Source: Rhinopomastus cyanomelas (Eukaryota > Chordata > Aves > Bucerotiformes > Rhinopomastidae). Taken from it: a stretch of 64,000 nt of DNA. The stretch is from assembly GCA_013400115.1 (NCBI GenBank), contig VXBP01010397.1, positions 838,620 to 902,619 on the forward strand. The letters run 5' to 3'. The translations under genes and the position numbers were made by a program. The notes under the pieces are model-generated. The model was not told the origin of the DNA, did not search any database, and worked only from the letters and a program-made list of their open reading frames with translations. Shown piece by piece: positions 1 to 11,915 of this stretch. The first letter of the stretch is position 1, and every line of letters starts with the position of its first letter.

Positions 1-3000
1 GCCTTTTGAAGCAGCTTGATATAACTTGTCCTACCTTTTCTCCTAGCCCAGAACAGACATTCAGCCAGCTCTCCACCGTGTTGGGCAGGATCTGACCTGA
101 GCTCCAAGCCAGCAAGGTAGTGAGCATGTGTCCCAGAAACGTTGCCTGTGCACCCAGTCCCTGGTGGTGAATTCTTCACTCTTCCTAAGAGTCTGTAGTT
201 GTGTGTCACCTCTCCCTGCTCCCACAACTCTTCTCTCAGTTTCCACTACCTCATTGTATTTCCATATTGATAGCCAGGGCAAATAAATCACAGAAATACT
301 AATAGGCACAGCACCCCAGTGTCAAATGCTCCTCAGTGGAGCTCAGGATATTCTTGAATCCTAGGGCAGGGACCCAGGCCAGGAGCAGCAGAGGCCAGGC
401 AGGCAGCTTCTCTGCCTTCTCCCACACTCAGGGCTTCCCACCCAGCCCTCTCACTCCGCATTGCAGCAGAGGCAGCCAGGTGCTGCCCATGGCTCTGCAG
501 AGGTAGCCAGTGAGGAAGACATGGAACTCATCTGCACCACAGCAAGAGCACTTCTCTGAGCAATCCCACCACCTGAGCTCAAGCCAGATTCCAAAGGGTA
601 CCTGATGTCCTAGAACATCTCCCCAGCACCCTAACTCCCAAGGGCAAGTGTGTGCAATACATCTCCACAGATCTTGTGGCTTTGGATCAGGGGCTGTCCC
701 ACTCCTTCCCCAACCCTGACTGTCCCCAGGAGACCAAACAACTGTGCTTGCAAAACACAGCTAAAGAAGAATTTTATTCTGGGTTTTAGTCCTGGAATGC
801 TCTATAAATACATCACAAGGGTGACCTCTGAGATACTCCAGAACACGTCCTAGGAGGCTTTCAGATTTATGCCTTCTAGCTGTTTGTTCACTGCTACCCA
901 GAGAGCTGAATATGATCAGCAGCATGAGCACTTGTGCTCAGTTACTCAGCCAGGCAGGTCCTCCCATCTGTCTACATTAGCTGTTGGGAGACCTGTGCCA
1001 ACAGCAGGAGACTCCCACCTAGCCCACCAACCTCCTCCAAAATGAGGCAGGGCTGAGCAGGCAGCATGGCTCAGGCAAGTCCCTCTTCCTGTCCCTGTAT
1101 ACTCATACCGCCGTTCCAGTCCCCACACCATGGCCAGCACAGTTGAAGCATTATGAGCCCAGACACAACTATAACATGTCATTGGGGCCAGCCCTAGTGA
1201 CTACAAGACAAATCATGCTGCAAAGGGACCTGCTTTTAGCGCTGGCCATAAGCCCACAAAAGGAAATGCTGAGGACATCCTTGAGAACCCAAACATTCCC
1301 AACAGACTGAAATAAGGATCTGAAGATGGATGAGGAACAGGGTCTGATGAGACAGAATACATGGTGTTGAGAATAACAGGAGACAAGGATCAGGGAGAAG
1401 GATTCCTGGGAGAATAAGTGCAGAGAGAATACACCCCAAGTCGGGCAGAAATTCCCCAAGTCCCCCAGATCAGAAGTGAGGTTTGTGGGGAGGCACAGGC
1501 AGGTAGAGCAGCCGTAAATGCACAAAGCTTCATCCTGCTTCAGGGAAGCTTCAGCTGAAGCTCTGCTGATCCCTGTGCTTTGAGACACAGGGACATTTGG
1601 AAAACCCTGAAAGCAGTCAAGACAGAAACCTGTCTCAGAGGAGATGGAAGCAGCTGCACTGTGTAGTGAGGGAAGGAGAAGGCTAAAAAGAACCTACAGA
1701 TCGTCCTATGTACAGACCAAGCAAGCAGAGGATGGATAGTGTTTTGCTGTGCTTGGTGTGACAAATCTTGCGAGCAAACTGGAGCTCACAGTAAAAATTG
1801 CCAAAGTACAAAACAGAACCATCTGGGAAGAAAGAATCCCCACTGCAAAGGGCTTCCCAGGACTGAGAGCACTTGACAAGTGGGGAAATGTTCATTGATT
1901 TAAAATTCTACAGCTTTGTCTGCATCCTTGTTACACCTCCATGTGTCTCATTGGCTCTGCCCCGCTTTGAACTTTCTAGAGCCAAATCAATACCTGAATC
2001 AGAGACAGCCTTTCCTCTCCCTGAGCTACCATAGGAGCCTGCTTCAGTGTTTTTGACCAGACCCATTGACACTCTTCCTGTGCCACACAGCACAGCCCAA
2101 AAGCTTCCTCAAAAAATTATTCTCACATCTACGATTCGGGGTTTCTTCCCTTTCAGCAGAGTTTTGGAGACAACGAGCTCTGGAGCAGATCCTGCACTTG
2201 AGAGGGATGAGAGCAGTGTACAAATGCAAATCTGATGCATAAGTATCTCGACATTAGCTCAGCCAGAAGATGCACTCAGGATCACAGGGGTGGATACAGC
2301 GGTGTGATCCCACTCTGATGGGATCACAAACCTGCACGAAGCTACCAGGATGCTGAGATACACCCACAGACTCAGACCCTTTGAGTTCAACTGCTCTGCA
2401 GAGGAGTGGGAAGGTATCACCACCACAAACAAATATTTTTCCCCCCTTTGAGGGGTGCACAGCCCCCACAGCACTGGAGGCAAATTCTACACCCTTAGGT
2501 GCCACTACCACTTCACGGCTGCACCTCTCCTACAGTCCTACAGTAAGGAATGTAATGTTTTGTATTATAGTACAAAATGGGTAAATTATTCATCCAGCCA
2601 GCTCATAAAGTTAACTGACTTATCCAGAATTTTGTTGTTTTGTGGATTCGGGGGGTTTTGTTTCGTTAGGGGGTTTTTTGTTTGCTTGTAGTTTTGGTTT
2701 CATTGAGAAATTTTTTTTTGGGGGGGGGGGGTTATTGTAAAAAGGCTCTCGGGTTTACTAAAGTCCTAAACTCAGCTAATAAATCTGGACACTCTGCCGG
2801 GGGGTTCTTAAGAAGCCACTCATGGTTTTCTGCCCACTGGCCCCATCTTTGCAGTGACCTGAAAGCACAGAGAACCTCAAAGACCTTCTTCACCCGTGGC
2901 CCATCTCTGCAGAGCAGGGTCCGGTGCCTGCCCGCAGCCCTGTCCATGCTCACTGTGCCAGGGGCTGTGCACGAAGCTGGCACCCTCCTTGCATGCCAGG

Positions 3001-3664
3001 TGAGACCGTCTGAGTTCGAGCCGAGCACATTACTGGACGGCTCGGTTCCCGCAGCTCCCGCCACCCTCGGAACCGACCCCTCGCACCCCTCCGTGCCCCA
3101 GCTCCTGCGGGTAGCTCCCGTCACAGAAACTGAGCGGGTTCGTTCCTAACTTCACCCGGCAGGATTTATTCGTTTTCTGGTGTCGGTTTCTCTATCTTTT
3201 TCTGCCTTTTCGTTTTCTCCCAGCCGCGGCGGAGCCCAGCGAGCCTGCGACGGCGGTCCAGAGTCGGCAGCGCAGAGCCGGCGGGACTGGCATGGAAGCG
3301 GCTCCGCATTGCGAGCATCGACCTTCTGTAGGGTGAGATTTTGCCCTTCGGACCGGGTTTCCGGAGCCTCGGAAGTATCCGCAGTACTGTCTCCAGCCTC
3401 CGACAACGGGACCCAAAAACATGCCTGGCTAGAGACCGAGTCTGGGCGTAACTGGAGCTTCACATCGGGGTCGGTTCCCAGGGCTCCCGCTGGGCTTTCG
3501 GCCCGAACCATCGTGGAACCGCAAACGAGCGTCTCGCAGTATCTCAACCACCCCGTCCCCCGACGGGACCTGCAAGCCGTTTTGTTAGCGAGAGCCCCCG
3601 GGGTTTGGCAAAGGGCGAGAGCAGCGTCCCGCCCGATGGGACGGTCTGTTCCCGAGTCACTCAC
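1..3664 (-). other. MNX2 intron 1 (partial, open at the window edge)
   Basis: Sequence downstream of the exon 1 donor on the minus strand. I looked for the homeodomain helix-3 signature (KIWFQNRR) on the minus strand and did not find it, so exons 2 and 3 must be outside. The part next to exon 1 (about 3020-3660) is CpG-rich; 1-2600 is ordinary sequence with no recognisable gene. Long open frames around 3180-3730 are products of high GC content. Confidence 0.6.
2632..2733. repeat. T/G low-complexity tract with a G homopolymer
   Basis: A run of T-rich then G-rich sequence, including repeated G/T blocks and a T9 followed by about twelve Gs near 2711-2731. It is simple low-complexity DNA inside the putative MNX2 intron, with no coding content. 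Confidence 0.8.
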
Positions 3665-4088
3665 CGTGGAAGTCGGAGAGCCTCGGCACCAGCATCCCGG
3701 CTCGAATCCAGTGCTCCAGCGGGAATGAGCCGGCTACGGCCGCTTTCAGGTGATCCGCTCCAGGCGGCGACAGGTGCGGGATGCCAGTGTAGGCGAAAGC
3801 GGAGTGCTGGCCCCCCAGAGCCGGGAGTGGGTACACGGCGTGGGGGTAGAGGGCCGGCAGCGCGCCGAGCCCAGGGCTGGGCAGGTGTAGCAAGCCGGGC
3901 TTAGGGACGAAGCCGACCGGGCCGAGGGGCGCGGTGGCCGGGGTCGCCCGCGGCGAGGGTGTCTCGGAGCGCCCGACGGGGCCGGGGCTCGCCACGGGGC
4001 TCCCGGGGCTCAGCCCCGGTGGAGAGCTGCTCCGCGACGGCTCTTCGGCCAGGAGCGCCTCTATGCGGAAGTTCTGGGACTTCTCCAT
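3665..4088 (-). CDS. MNX2: MNX-family homeobox protein (MNX2/MNR2-like), exon 1, partial
   Basis: First coding exon of a motor-neuron/pancreas homeobox transcription factor. The encoded 141 residues begin MEKSQNFRIEALLAEEP, which matches the conserved MNX amino terminus and resembles a Groucho-binding eh1 motif. A proline-rich linker follows, then a segment ending FPLEHWIRAGMLVPRLSDFHG, the stretch that precedes the homeodomain in MNX1. The exon ends at 3665 in phase 1 with donor GTGAGTGA (3664-3657). An in-frame upstream ATG at 4100-4098 would add four residues (MHKP); I prefer 4088 because MNX1 starts at the equivalent MEKS. The homeodomain exons are not in the window and should lie beyond position 1. 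MNX2 rather than MNX1 is inferred from the linkage to IHH and the lack of MNX1's long Ala/Gly/His runs. The product would be a nuclear DNA-binding regulator. Confidence 0.85.
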
Positions 4089-4308
4089 GGGCTTGTGCAT
4101 CACCCGGCCCCGTATGGAGCCTCCAGGCACCCTGGCCCCTCGCTGTTCCCCTGCCAGGGTACAGCCTGGCCGGGCAGCCCCGGGCCAGCCCCGGCACTGA
4201 CGGACATCCACGGGAGGTGCCTTGTCGCGCCGCACTCCGCGGGGCTGCCCTCGGGGGCAGCCCTCCTCTCTGCTCCTCCTCCCGGGCACTCGCTCGAACG
4301 CCGGCACT

Positions 4309-4329
4309 GGGGGGGGGGGGGGGGGGGGG
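4309..4329. repeat. 21-base G homopolymer (poly-C on the MNX2 sense strand)
   Basis: An uninterrupted run of 21 Gs, 221 bases upstream of the chosen MNX2 start codon. It reads as poly-C on the sense strand, likely in the 5'UTR or core promoter. The length is prone to assembly error and length polymorphism. Confidence 0.95.
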
Positions 4330-4499
4330 TTGTTTAACGCCCCCCTCCAGCTGCCCCAGCTCCCCATTGGCTCCGCAAAGCCCCCCTCCCCATCGGCCCA
4401 GCCTGCCTCCTCATGGCGCCGGCCGGGCCCCCGCATCCTTCCTCTAGCTTCTTCATCCCCCCCGTCAAGGGAGTGGGAACACCCCAGGGCCTGGCCCGG

Positions 4500-7400
4500 A
4501 TCTCTCTGCCCCTTTCCCAGCCTCAAAACACAGCTCAGGCCTAGTCTACACTCAGAGGATCCCCCTAGTTTGCAGAACCCACTGCCCAGGGCTCCAAGCC
4601 CATCATCCTGATTCAGAACTCATCATCCTTTCCTTAGGGCACTTTAGTAGGAAAGTGGGTTTGTGGTAGTGTCTGAAAATGTGGAGACACTGCGTGGACC
4701 TTGGCATATACAGGCAAAGCCCCACTGGGCTCCAGAGTTACTCTGGTTCTGCCGAGCCCACAGGTAGCAGGGAAACAGAGTGCCTGGCTAGGAAGGCAGG
4801 AGGGGCACTGAGTTACTGTCAAGCTCCTTTGCACACTGGGGATCTCCAGCAATGCCCAGCTTTGCCATGTTCCATTGTGCCACTCAGGACCAGGGATCCT
4901 GGTGGACCTGAGCGCAGACACACAGGGGCCACCACTAATACCTGCCTAAGATGCCTACAGAGCAGGCGCCTACCGGTAGGTTGTTACTCATTTGCCAGGT
5001 CTTATCTTTCCCAGACAAGACAAGGTCTTTCCCAGAGGGTGGCACTGAGGAAGGGCACAGAGGAAAGTCTTGGCTGGCCTGGGAAATGTGGGTGAGAAAG
5101 AGCAGAGCTGCCCAGTGCATCTGTGGTCTCTGGTTTCGAGGGTCTGTGTCTGCCTGTCTCTGGGTCCCACTTTTTTATGTCATCCTGACACAAGCCCCTG
5201 CCTGTGTTCAATGATGGGTCCCACTCTTTGGAAGGTGATGCACCTGCTATTTCCCTGCTTGAATCTGGTAATGGACTCCTATCCTTGTATTTCTTCCCTT
5301 TTCAGCATTTCCAGCACTGCTATGTTCCCTGAGCAAGAAATGGGTACATCCTCCATATCCTGTCCTGCAAGGGCTGCAAGCAGATGCCCAGGGAGGAGAA
5401 AAACAGAGCCACATGGGGTCTTCCTCAGTCCCCTGTGCTTTTTCTTGTCAGTAACCTCAGGGGCTTCTCCTCCCTGAGCCATCCAACCTGGTCTGGAGCC
5501 TTCTGAGATCCCTGCAAAGATATCACACCACTGTGTGGAACTCCAAAGGTCCCACATGTGGCACAACTTTCTCCTTCTATTGCCTGAACATAGAACCCTG
5601 GCACAACCGCCTTATTCCAGATGCCTCCCTGGGAGGAAGGAGGGCAAGAGTCAGCCCCATGGATAGCCCAGATCTGGATTTGCTCAGAAGAGGATTTGAG
5701 GTGGGTGTTGCTAATACATCCTACTCAGACGGAGAGTACTGAAGTTGGAACTTTCCACCCCCAGCAGCTTTCTGCCTGTTGCTACACCCTCTTTCCACCA
5801 TCAGGGAGGCTGTAGGGCTCCCACCAAATCCATTCCCCTCTGCTTTCCCCAGACAGCAGGCAATGCCCCTGCCAACCAAGTCAATCCCACGCCCCTTTGC
5901 CTCTCCTGCCATGTGAGTAGACAGCCCAGCCAAGCAGCATGGGCAGGAGAAAATCTGTGGAGAAAATGAGCAGCCTGGCTCTCAAGCACAGGGGAAAACT
6001 GCAGCAAGCACGCAAGGAACTGAGGACAACCCTTCTGCTGCAGGTCAACAGCCTGCAATGGTGACAGTGGCAAGGGAAGAGCCACTGCTTCCTGATCTGA
6101 ATCTCCATGTCTGGCTGCATTGGCTTGTCTGCTTTGTGCGGGGAACATACCTTGAGACCCAGAGAAGATATTTTGTCTGCTGCACTGGGATACCACAGGA
6201 AAGCCACCACCACAGTGACCACTGTGAGAGACAGGCAGGTAGCCAGTCCAGGAGAGCCTGAGTAACCACTACTAAGTCCCAAGACCATGTGTTCTGTACC
6301 CACTGTAGCTCAAGCAGTGGGAGCAGGGCTTGTGTGAAGCTCATTTAGGGATCTGGGTTACAGCACAGAGTCACAGTCTTCATGGCAGTCCCCTGCACTA
6401 CCCAAGGAAGCTCTCCAAAGACAAGCAACTAAGGATCAGCAGTACGGGTTGGTTCATCACATTCACTGATGCCAGGCTGATGAGGTACAAAGCAGCTAAG
6501 TTGCAACCTAAGCTTAGCTTGCACAAGCAAGCAATCTTTACAGACTTCAGACATAAAACCCGTGTGGAAACATCACAGTAAATCTAAGAATATTATGGAG
6601 GCAGTTCCCTCCTCCAGGTGAGTCAACCCAGACACTGGGAGCCTGCAAGAGGGTTGTACAGGGCTGGAGCAGCTGGCATGCAGCCTATACCATATAGGGC
6701 AGAGTGGGAGGCCAGGGCTGTGCACAGGAAAGAGGTGCCGGCTGGTGGCTAACAGAAGGGGTGGGATACACTCAGTGATAGATGCCAGAGTGCTGATGAG
6801 TTCACAGTCTCCAGGGTCATTAATCAGATCAGAGCTGGATTAAGGTGTCCAAGGTCTGATTAGCTTCATTTCCCGCCTCAGGAAGGAGGGAACTCTCTTC
6901 CGCATCCATCAGGTCCTCTAGTGACAGCTCACCTGGTTGCTAACTAGATCTGAGAACTGTAATAAGTGAGTATGACTGTGACCTGGCCCCTTACCTCTGT
7001 CCAGCATCCTTCCTCTACTTAAGGGTCTCCATAAAGGTTGTAAGGCAACTCCAAAGGTAGCAAACCTCAGCTAGAGAGACAGCTTGTCCCCAGAGCTTTG
7101 GGGTGAAGGTGCTGTCCCAGGAAACAACTGCAGCTGGGGAGGAGGAATTTGAGGGTAGCTGTTCCCAGCCAGTACCATGCTGCTCCCTACAGCTCATCCT
7201 GGACTGGTATCCCAGAACCTGCTCTGCTCACACAGTGGTAGCACAGCCCTCTCAAGGTAACCAGCTCTATGAAACAGGGCAGTAAACGCCATCTCACTAA
7301 CCTCATGGAGGTCTTGAGCACATCCAGGACAGATCTTCTGAGCTCCACACAGAGCTGAGTGGACCATAGAAGCTTCTCTCTTCTCTCCATCTCTTACTGG

Positions 7401-9917
7401 CTCAAGCCAACCCCATCAACACCACAATTTGTGCCCTGCTTGATGCACTCATGTTGACTGTACCTAGAAGTGCCCCCACACTTAGCCATTTAGCCTACTG
7501 CTGACCAGCAAGTGCAGATTTCATGCTGCCCAGGCAGCAGCAAGGTTCCTCAGCTCCCTCACCTCTCTTAGAGGGCTCCAATCACAATATCCCTCACTGG
7601 GCAATGAGCAACACCAGGAGAATTCACACAGTCCAGGCTTCCTGAGACACTTCCACTTGCCCAGGTACTTAGAGGATTTTTTTCAATTTTCTGCCTCAGC
7701 TGAACGTTCAGATTCTGATCTTTCTTCAGTCACTTGAAAGCAACAATCACAGCAGCAGCTGTGCAAGTGCACATAAGCTCTACGAAGCCTTTAAGTAACC
7801 TGATAGAAAGGTACCCAGAGAGACAACTGGAGCTGAGCTGTCTTTGCTGTGCCTGCAGGCTCAGAGGCATTATCTCCATGCAATTCCCACCCATGCAAGG
7901 TAAAGAAGCTGTAGTAAAACTAGAAGAGTAAACAGCAAAGGCACCTAGCTCTGATGCACAAGCTTTTCGCATCTGTAGAGACCCACAGCTCTAACTACAA
8001 CAGTTCACATACTTTCCCAAGCTGTCGCCAGCAGTACCTAAACTCTCCAAAATAACTGTGGAGGCACAGTTCAGTTTTACAGCCCCACTACTTCCTCAGC
8101 GTCACCTTGGGAAACAACATAACATCCCTCAGAAATCCCAACTGCCCCAAGATCAAAGTCGCCGAGGAAAATCCATACCCTGATAAAATTACCGACTGGG
8201 ACCAGACTTCCATTTTCCCAGGATCAAGCCTTTATCCCAGTCAGCAGATGAAGACATGACCCATGCTGGGACTGTGTTTCAATTCCACCTAACCTGTCAT
8301 TTTGCCTGCTCTTGGGTGCAAAATGTAGCACCAGTTCTTTCTGGTAGGCTTGGATCGCCCACCTGCAGTCAACAGGAGTTACTTTTGAGACAGAGGCGGG
8401 CACGGACACTGGTGTGCTCGGCTGACACCAGAGTGGTCTCCCAAGCCAGCTGCTAGAGAAATACAGCCTGGAAGCATCACGGTGCTGGACAAGAATCATG
8501 ATGCTGGAGAGCTGTAATCTAGGTTGCAGGAGTTTTCCCAGCTATTCACCATGAAAGGGGCTGCAGAAATGTTCTACTGTCATCTATACTCTGGAGCCTC
8601 TAGCTCAGAGCAGGCTGAGCCTCTTGTGAGAAGTCCTGGGTGTAAGGGTCCCTGGGCTGCTCCATTTTGGGGTGTCCCAGATTTTGTGGGGGCCCTGACT
8701 ACTCTCTGCAGTGGGATGTTGCCCTTCCCATGCCCCTCAAAGCAGGGCCCTATCTCTGGAATCTGGGAAGCCACAGGAGGCTGGTGGGGAAGGTAAACAA
8801 ACTGGCAGCCCTGTAGTGATTTGTGGCTAAATGAACAGTTGAAGTCACCTGTGAGTGGCCCAGGGCCATTAACCAACCAGATAATGGGGCTTAGTCAGCT
8901 CTGCAGTGGTGGAAGTTGAGTCCAGCCTGTATCAGAAGTGACACCGTCAGCCCCAGGGTTCTGTGCCGCTTGGTGACCATCCGCTCTGCAGGAACACTGG
9001 CAGGGGCATCCACAACACTGTGACTACAGCGGCAGCGAGGCAGCCAGCCACAGAGCCCCAGCAGGCTGCTGAAAACACCTCTCTGCCTGTTTCCAGGGGT
9101 GCTGTGTCTAGACAGTGCCATGCCTTGTCCCTACATGCATCCCCTCCCACGTGGGCCTTCCAGCTCCTGCCCACTCCAGAGGCTTCTGAACCATCCACAA
9201 ACTTGTGATGTCTTCTCCATTCTGCTGTATGAGCTGCTCGGCCCAGGGAGCTCTCAGGAATCTGTCCCTCATGGCAGAAACCCCCATGCCTTCTTCCCCC
9301 TGCCACTGCACCAGCTTGGTGGAGTACCCAGCTCTCATGGCCCGCTATATTCAGCCTCTGCAACTCCCTGAGCAAAGGGGTTACAGGCAAAGCAAACAGG
9401 GCTCAGTGTCTCCTAGACAGGCCTCCTGCACGGATTGCTGAGCAGCTGTTTGTTTAGTCAAGCAGTTCCTCGAATGGGCAGCCCCATGTCTGATGGAACC
9501 TGGCAAGGCTGAGCAGAAAAACACCTTAACAGCTCCCATGCTGGAGCAAGGGAATGGCAAACCAGTATGAGGAAGCTGTCAGGGTGAAGAGGGTGCCTGC
9601 CTCCAGCAGAAACAGCTGGTCCCAGAGTGTTGCCACAGGGAAAGGCTAGTACATCGGCATCCCGAGAGGGATACCCTACTCATTCCCTAGTTTAACTGGC
9701 TTCCTGAGGTGCAGCAATGCACTACAGAAGTGCTCAAGCTTGGGGACACATGGGTTGGAGAGAAAGGGACACATGGTCAGCTCAGATCTGTTTCTTAGGT
9801 GAACCCCTAGACTGACTATTATGTTAGTCCCTGACCCCTTTCATACTAGATCCTGAAACAACATGAGCCCACAACACCCACCCAGACATATTCTCCATCT
9901 TACTGTCTCTAAAGTTG
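4500..9917. other. Intergenic DNA between MNX2 and IHH, first part
   Basis: No open frame here resembles a known protein, and none has plausible splice context. I see ordinary unique DNA, with the exception of a TAATC-rich block near 6.8 kb, listed separately. Confidence 0.5.
6814..6866. promoter_or_regulatory. TAATC-motif cluster, possible cis-regulatory element
   Basis: Contains an exact inverted pair: taatcaga at 6820-6827 and tctgatta at 6855-6862. A GGATTA word (OTX/PITX/GSC type) lies between them. Three bicoid-class sites within about 45 bases suggest a homeodomain-bound element. Conservation was not tested. Confidence 0.3.
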
Positions 9918-10650
9918 GCTACAAGGATGCTCAGAGGGCTGCAGCACCTCTCCTAGGAAGACAGGCTGAGAGAATTTGGGCTGTTCAGCCTGGAGAAGGC
10001 TCCATGGGGACCTTATAGCAGCCTTACGGCACCTGAAGGTGGCCACAGGAAAGCTGTAGAACAGGCGTCTTCAAAGTTTTTAAACAGGGGGCCGGTTCAC
10101 CGTCCCTCAGACAGTGTCAGGGGCCGGGCTATAGTTTGTGCTGCCTGGCTTGTCCTGCCTGGGAGCTGGAGGGAGGGAGGGAGAGATGGGGGAGCCACCC
10201 GCCTCAGCCCGGCAGCACAGTCGGCAGGAAGTCATCTGCGGCTGCTCTGTTTCCGCCCCCCATCCCCCAGTGGTGTTGGGGAGGGGGGGCAGGTAAATAC
10301 CAACGGGCCGCATTGGAGACCCTGGGGGGCCGTATCCAGCCCGCGGGCCGGGGTTTGAGGACCCCTGCTGTAGAAGGACTCTAGTGATACGACAAGGCAG
10401 AACGGTTTCAAGCTAAAAGAGGGCAGATTTACATTAGATCTTCGGTAGAAATTCCTCACAGTGAGGGTGCTGAGGCTCTGGAACACATTGCCCAGGGAAG
10501 CTGTGGATGGCCTTCTCTAGAGGTGTTCAAGGCTCTGTGGAGCTCTGTGCAACCTGGTCTAGTGAGAGGTGTCCTTGCCTTTGGCAGAGAAATTGGAGCT
10601 ACTTGATCTCTGAGGTTTTTTCCAATCTAAACCGTTCTGTGATTCTATGG
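9918..10650 (+). mobile_element. CR1 LINE 3' fragment, split by a hAT insertion
   Basis: 9918-10061 and 10376-10650 together form a 5'-truncated CR1 in plus orientation. The first half carries the usual words for multiple-lodging and group-by-group CR1 3' regions (cacctctcctaggaagacag, ttcagcctggagaaggctcc). The second ends with the terminal CR1 octamer-like repeat (ctgtgattctatgg). The halves are contiguous once the 306-base hAT element and one target-site copy are removed. Confidence 0.92.
10062..10367. mobile_element. Non-autonomous hAT DNA transposon inserted in CR1
   Basis: A 306-base element bounded by imperfect terminal inverted repeats. The left end reads CAGGCGTCTTCAAAG and the reverse complement of the right end reads CAGGGGTCCTCAAA. 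It is flanked by a perfect 8-base duplication, ctgtagaa, at 10054-10061 and 10368-10375. An 8-base duplication plus a CAG..TCAAA terminus is diagnostic of the hAT superfamily. There is no transposase, so it was mobilised in trans. The interior is rich in ggccgg/gggccg words, as in other Charlie-like non-autonomous hATs. Confidence 0.92.
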
Positions 10651-11094
10651 TCTTGAAGGGAGAAGCTACATTCCCAGCATCTCCCGTGGTCCAGCATCAG
10701 TCAGGAAAACAGGGGAATGACTGAATGGAGTACATCCTTTCCACTCCTTCCCAATGTGCCCATTGCCACAGCCCGGGCTAAGGACACTGTGCTTAGCACC
10801 ACCTGTTCTTGGTAGAGCCAGGCTCTCCACTCATCAGCAGCTCCATCACTGGGCACACAGCGAGATCCCTCAGCTCTGCTTTTTCCTGTCACCTCTAGGA
10901 TCTTCTGGTTTTGCTTCTGTGGGTCTTGTCCCAAGGCCAGTGCTGCTCCGTCAGAGAGTAAAGGGCCAGGGCTGGGTTCCTGAGAACAGGGCTGCACAGA
11001 GGTGGCTGCAGTGTGATCCCTCAACAGCACAGCTTCAACCCTTCCCTGTTAATGGCCTTTCCATGGAGTCAGCTCCTAACCAGCTCTCAGGGTG

Positions 11095-11215
11095 ACTGGA
11101 TAAATCAGCTGCTCCTCCCAAGACCTTGGGCTCTAATTAATGTCAGCTCATTAACAAGATAACAGCTATTTATTACCCTGTCTGCCTGGCTTCTGATTAA
11201 CTCTTTCCCAAGGCA
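11095..11215. promoter_or_regulatory. Candidate conserved non-coding element (TAAT-rich)
   Basis: An AT-rich block with a CAGCTG E-box near 11106, then a TAATTAATG site, a CATTAAC word, a tattTATTAC word and a CTGATTAA word within about 100 bases. This density of homeodomain cores in otherwise GC-rich DNA is typical of developmental enhancers. Conservation is inferred only. Confidence 0.35.
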
Positions 11216-11739
11216 GGGACAAGGAGTGGTGATGCCGTGGTGCATGGAAGGCAAGAGCTGGTGATGTCAGACCCAGGGACATTTCAGTATGGGAGGACAG
11301 ACACGGGAACAGGCAAGGAGGATTGCAGAAGGGTCTGAGTGAGAGACAGATGGGACAAGACAGGGACAGGCCATTGATTCTCTTACTAGTAGTATGGTAA
11401 GGGTGCCTTGAAGGAGCTGCCAAGGTTCAGCTGCTGAGCTGTCACTGTCGTCCTTGTGCCTCAGTATCCCCAAGTGTGTTTTGAGGAGCTGCCCCAGAGT
11501 CCCATACCCAATGGGAAGCCATCAGTGTATCCTTGCTGCTAGAGGCAAAATCAGCTCCATCTCCCCAAGGACTACCTACCCCACAGAGTGCTGGGCTATG
11601 TTCATCTGCCCTGGAGCAAGAGAGAGCCTTTGACTTGCCCTTAATGTAGGCCTGTGTATAGAGTGAAGGGGCTGGGGCAGGCACAGTGCCCCTGCAACCC
11701 AGCGCCAGGCTGGGGAGCCTAATGCTCTCCATACATCAA

Positions 11740-11915
11740 TCACACTGCTTGGCACCTCCCTATTAGTGGGAGCAGTATCTGGTTAATCAGGCTGAGGGCT
11801 TCGGCTCGTTAAGCTGACACCTCCCTTGCAAGAGTGAGACATGAGGGCATGCAAGGTGCCACTTATTTATTTTCTTCTTTCACAGGGAATATATTAAACA
11901 AATTAAATTCCTAGA
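11740..11915. promoter_or_regulatory. Candidate conserved non-coding element
   Basis: AT-rich block containing GTTAATCAGG, CTATTAG, ttatttattttc and atattaaacaaattaaattcc words. The words tggcacct (about 11750) and aggtgcca (about 11855) form an inverted pair. Likely regulatory by composition; function unknown. Confidence 0.35.

Larger units (their letters stand above)
3020..4480. promoter_or_regulatory. CpG island over MNX2 exon 1 and its promoter
   Basis: CpG dinucleotides are dense from about 3020 to 4480, far above the flanking DNA. The island covers exon 1, the start of intron 1 and roughly 400 bases upstream of the ATG. This is usual for developmental homeobox genes. No TATA box is evident on the minus strand, so the transcription start cannot be placed. 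Limits are estimated by eye. Confidence 0.7.

Noticed and set aside
1..3664. Possible MNX2 homeodomain exons
   Set aside because: I searched the minus strand for the helix-3 KIWFQNRR and RRPRTAF signatures and saw neither, so the exons are placed outside the window.
3180..3728. 182-codon plus-strand open frame overlapping the MNX2 exon 1 donor
   Set aside because: It is antisense to recognised MNX2 coding sequence in a CpG island, with no family resemblance. It is explained by GC content.
4098..4100. Upstream in-frame ATG of MNX2 giving a four-residue extension (MHKP)
   Set aside because: The MNX family starts at MEKS, so the downstream ATG at 4088 is preferred. The upstream one cannot be excluded because it has a purine at -3.
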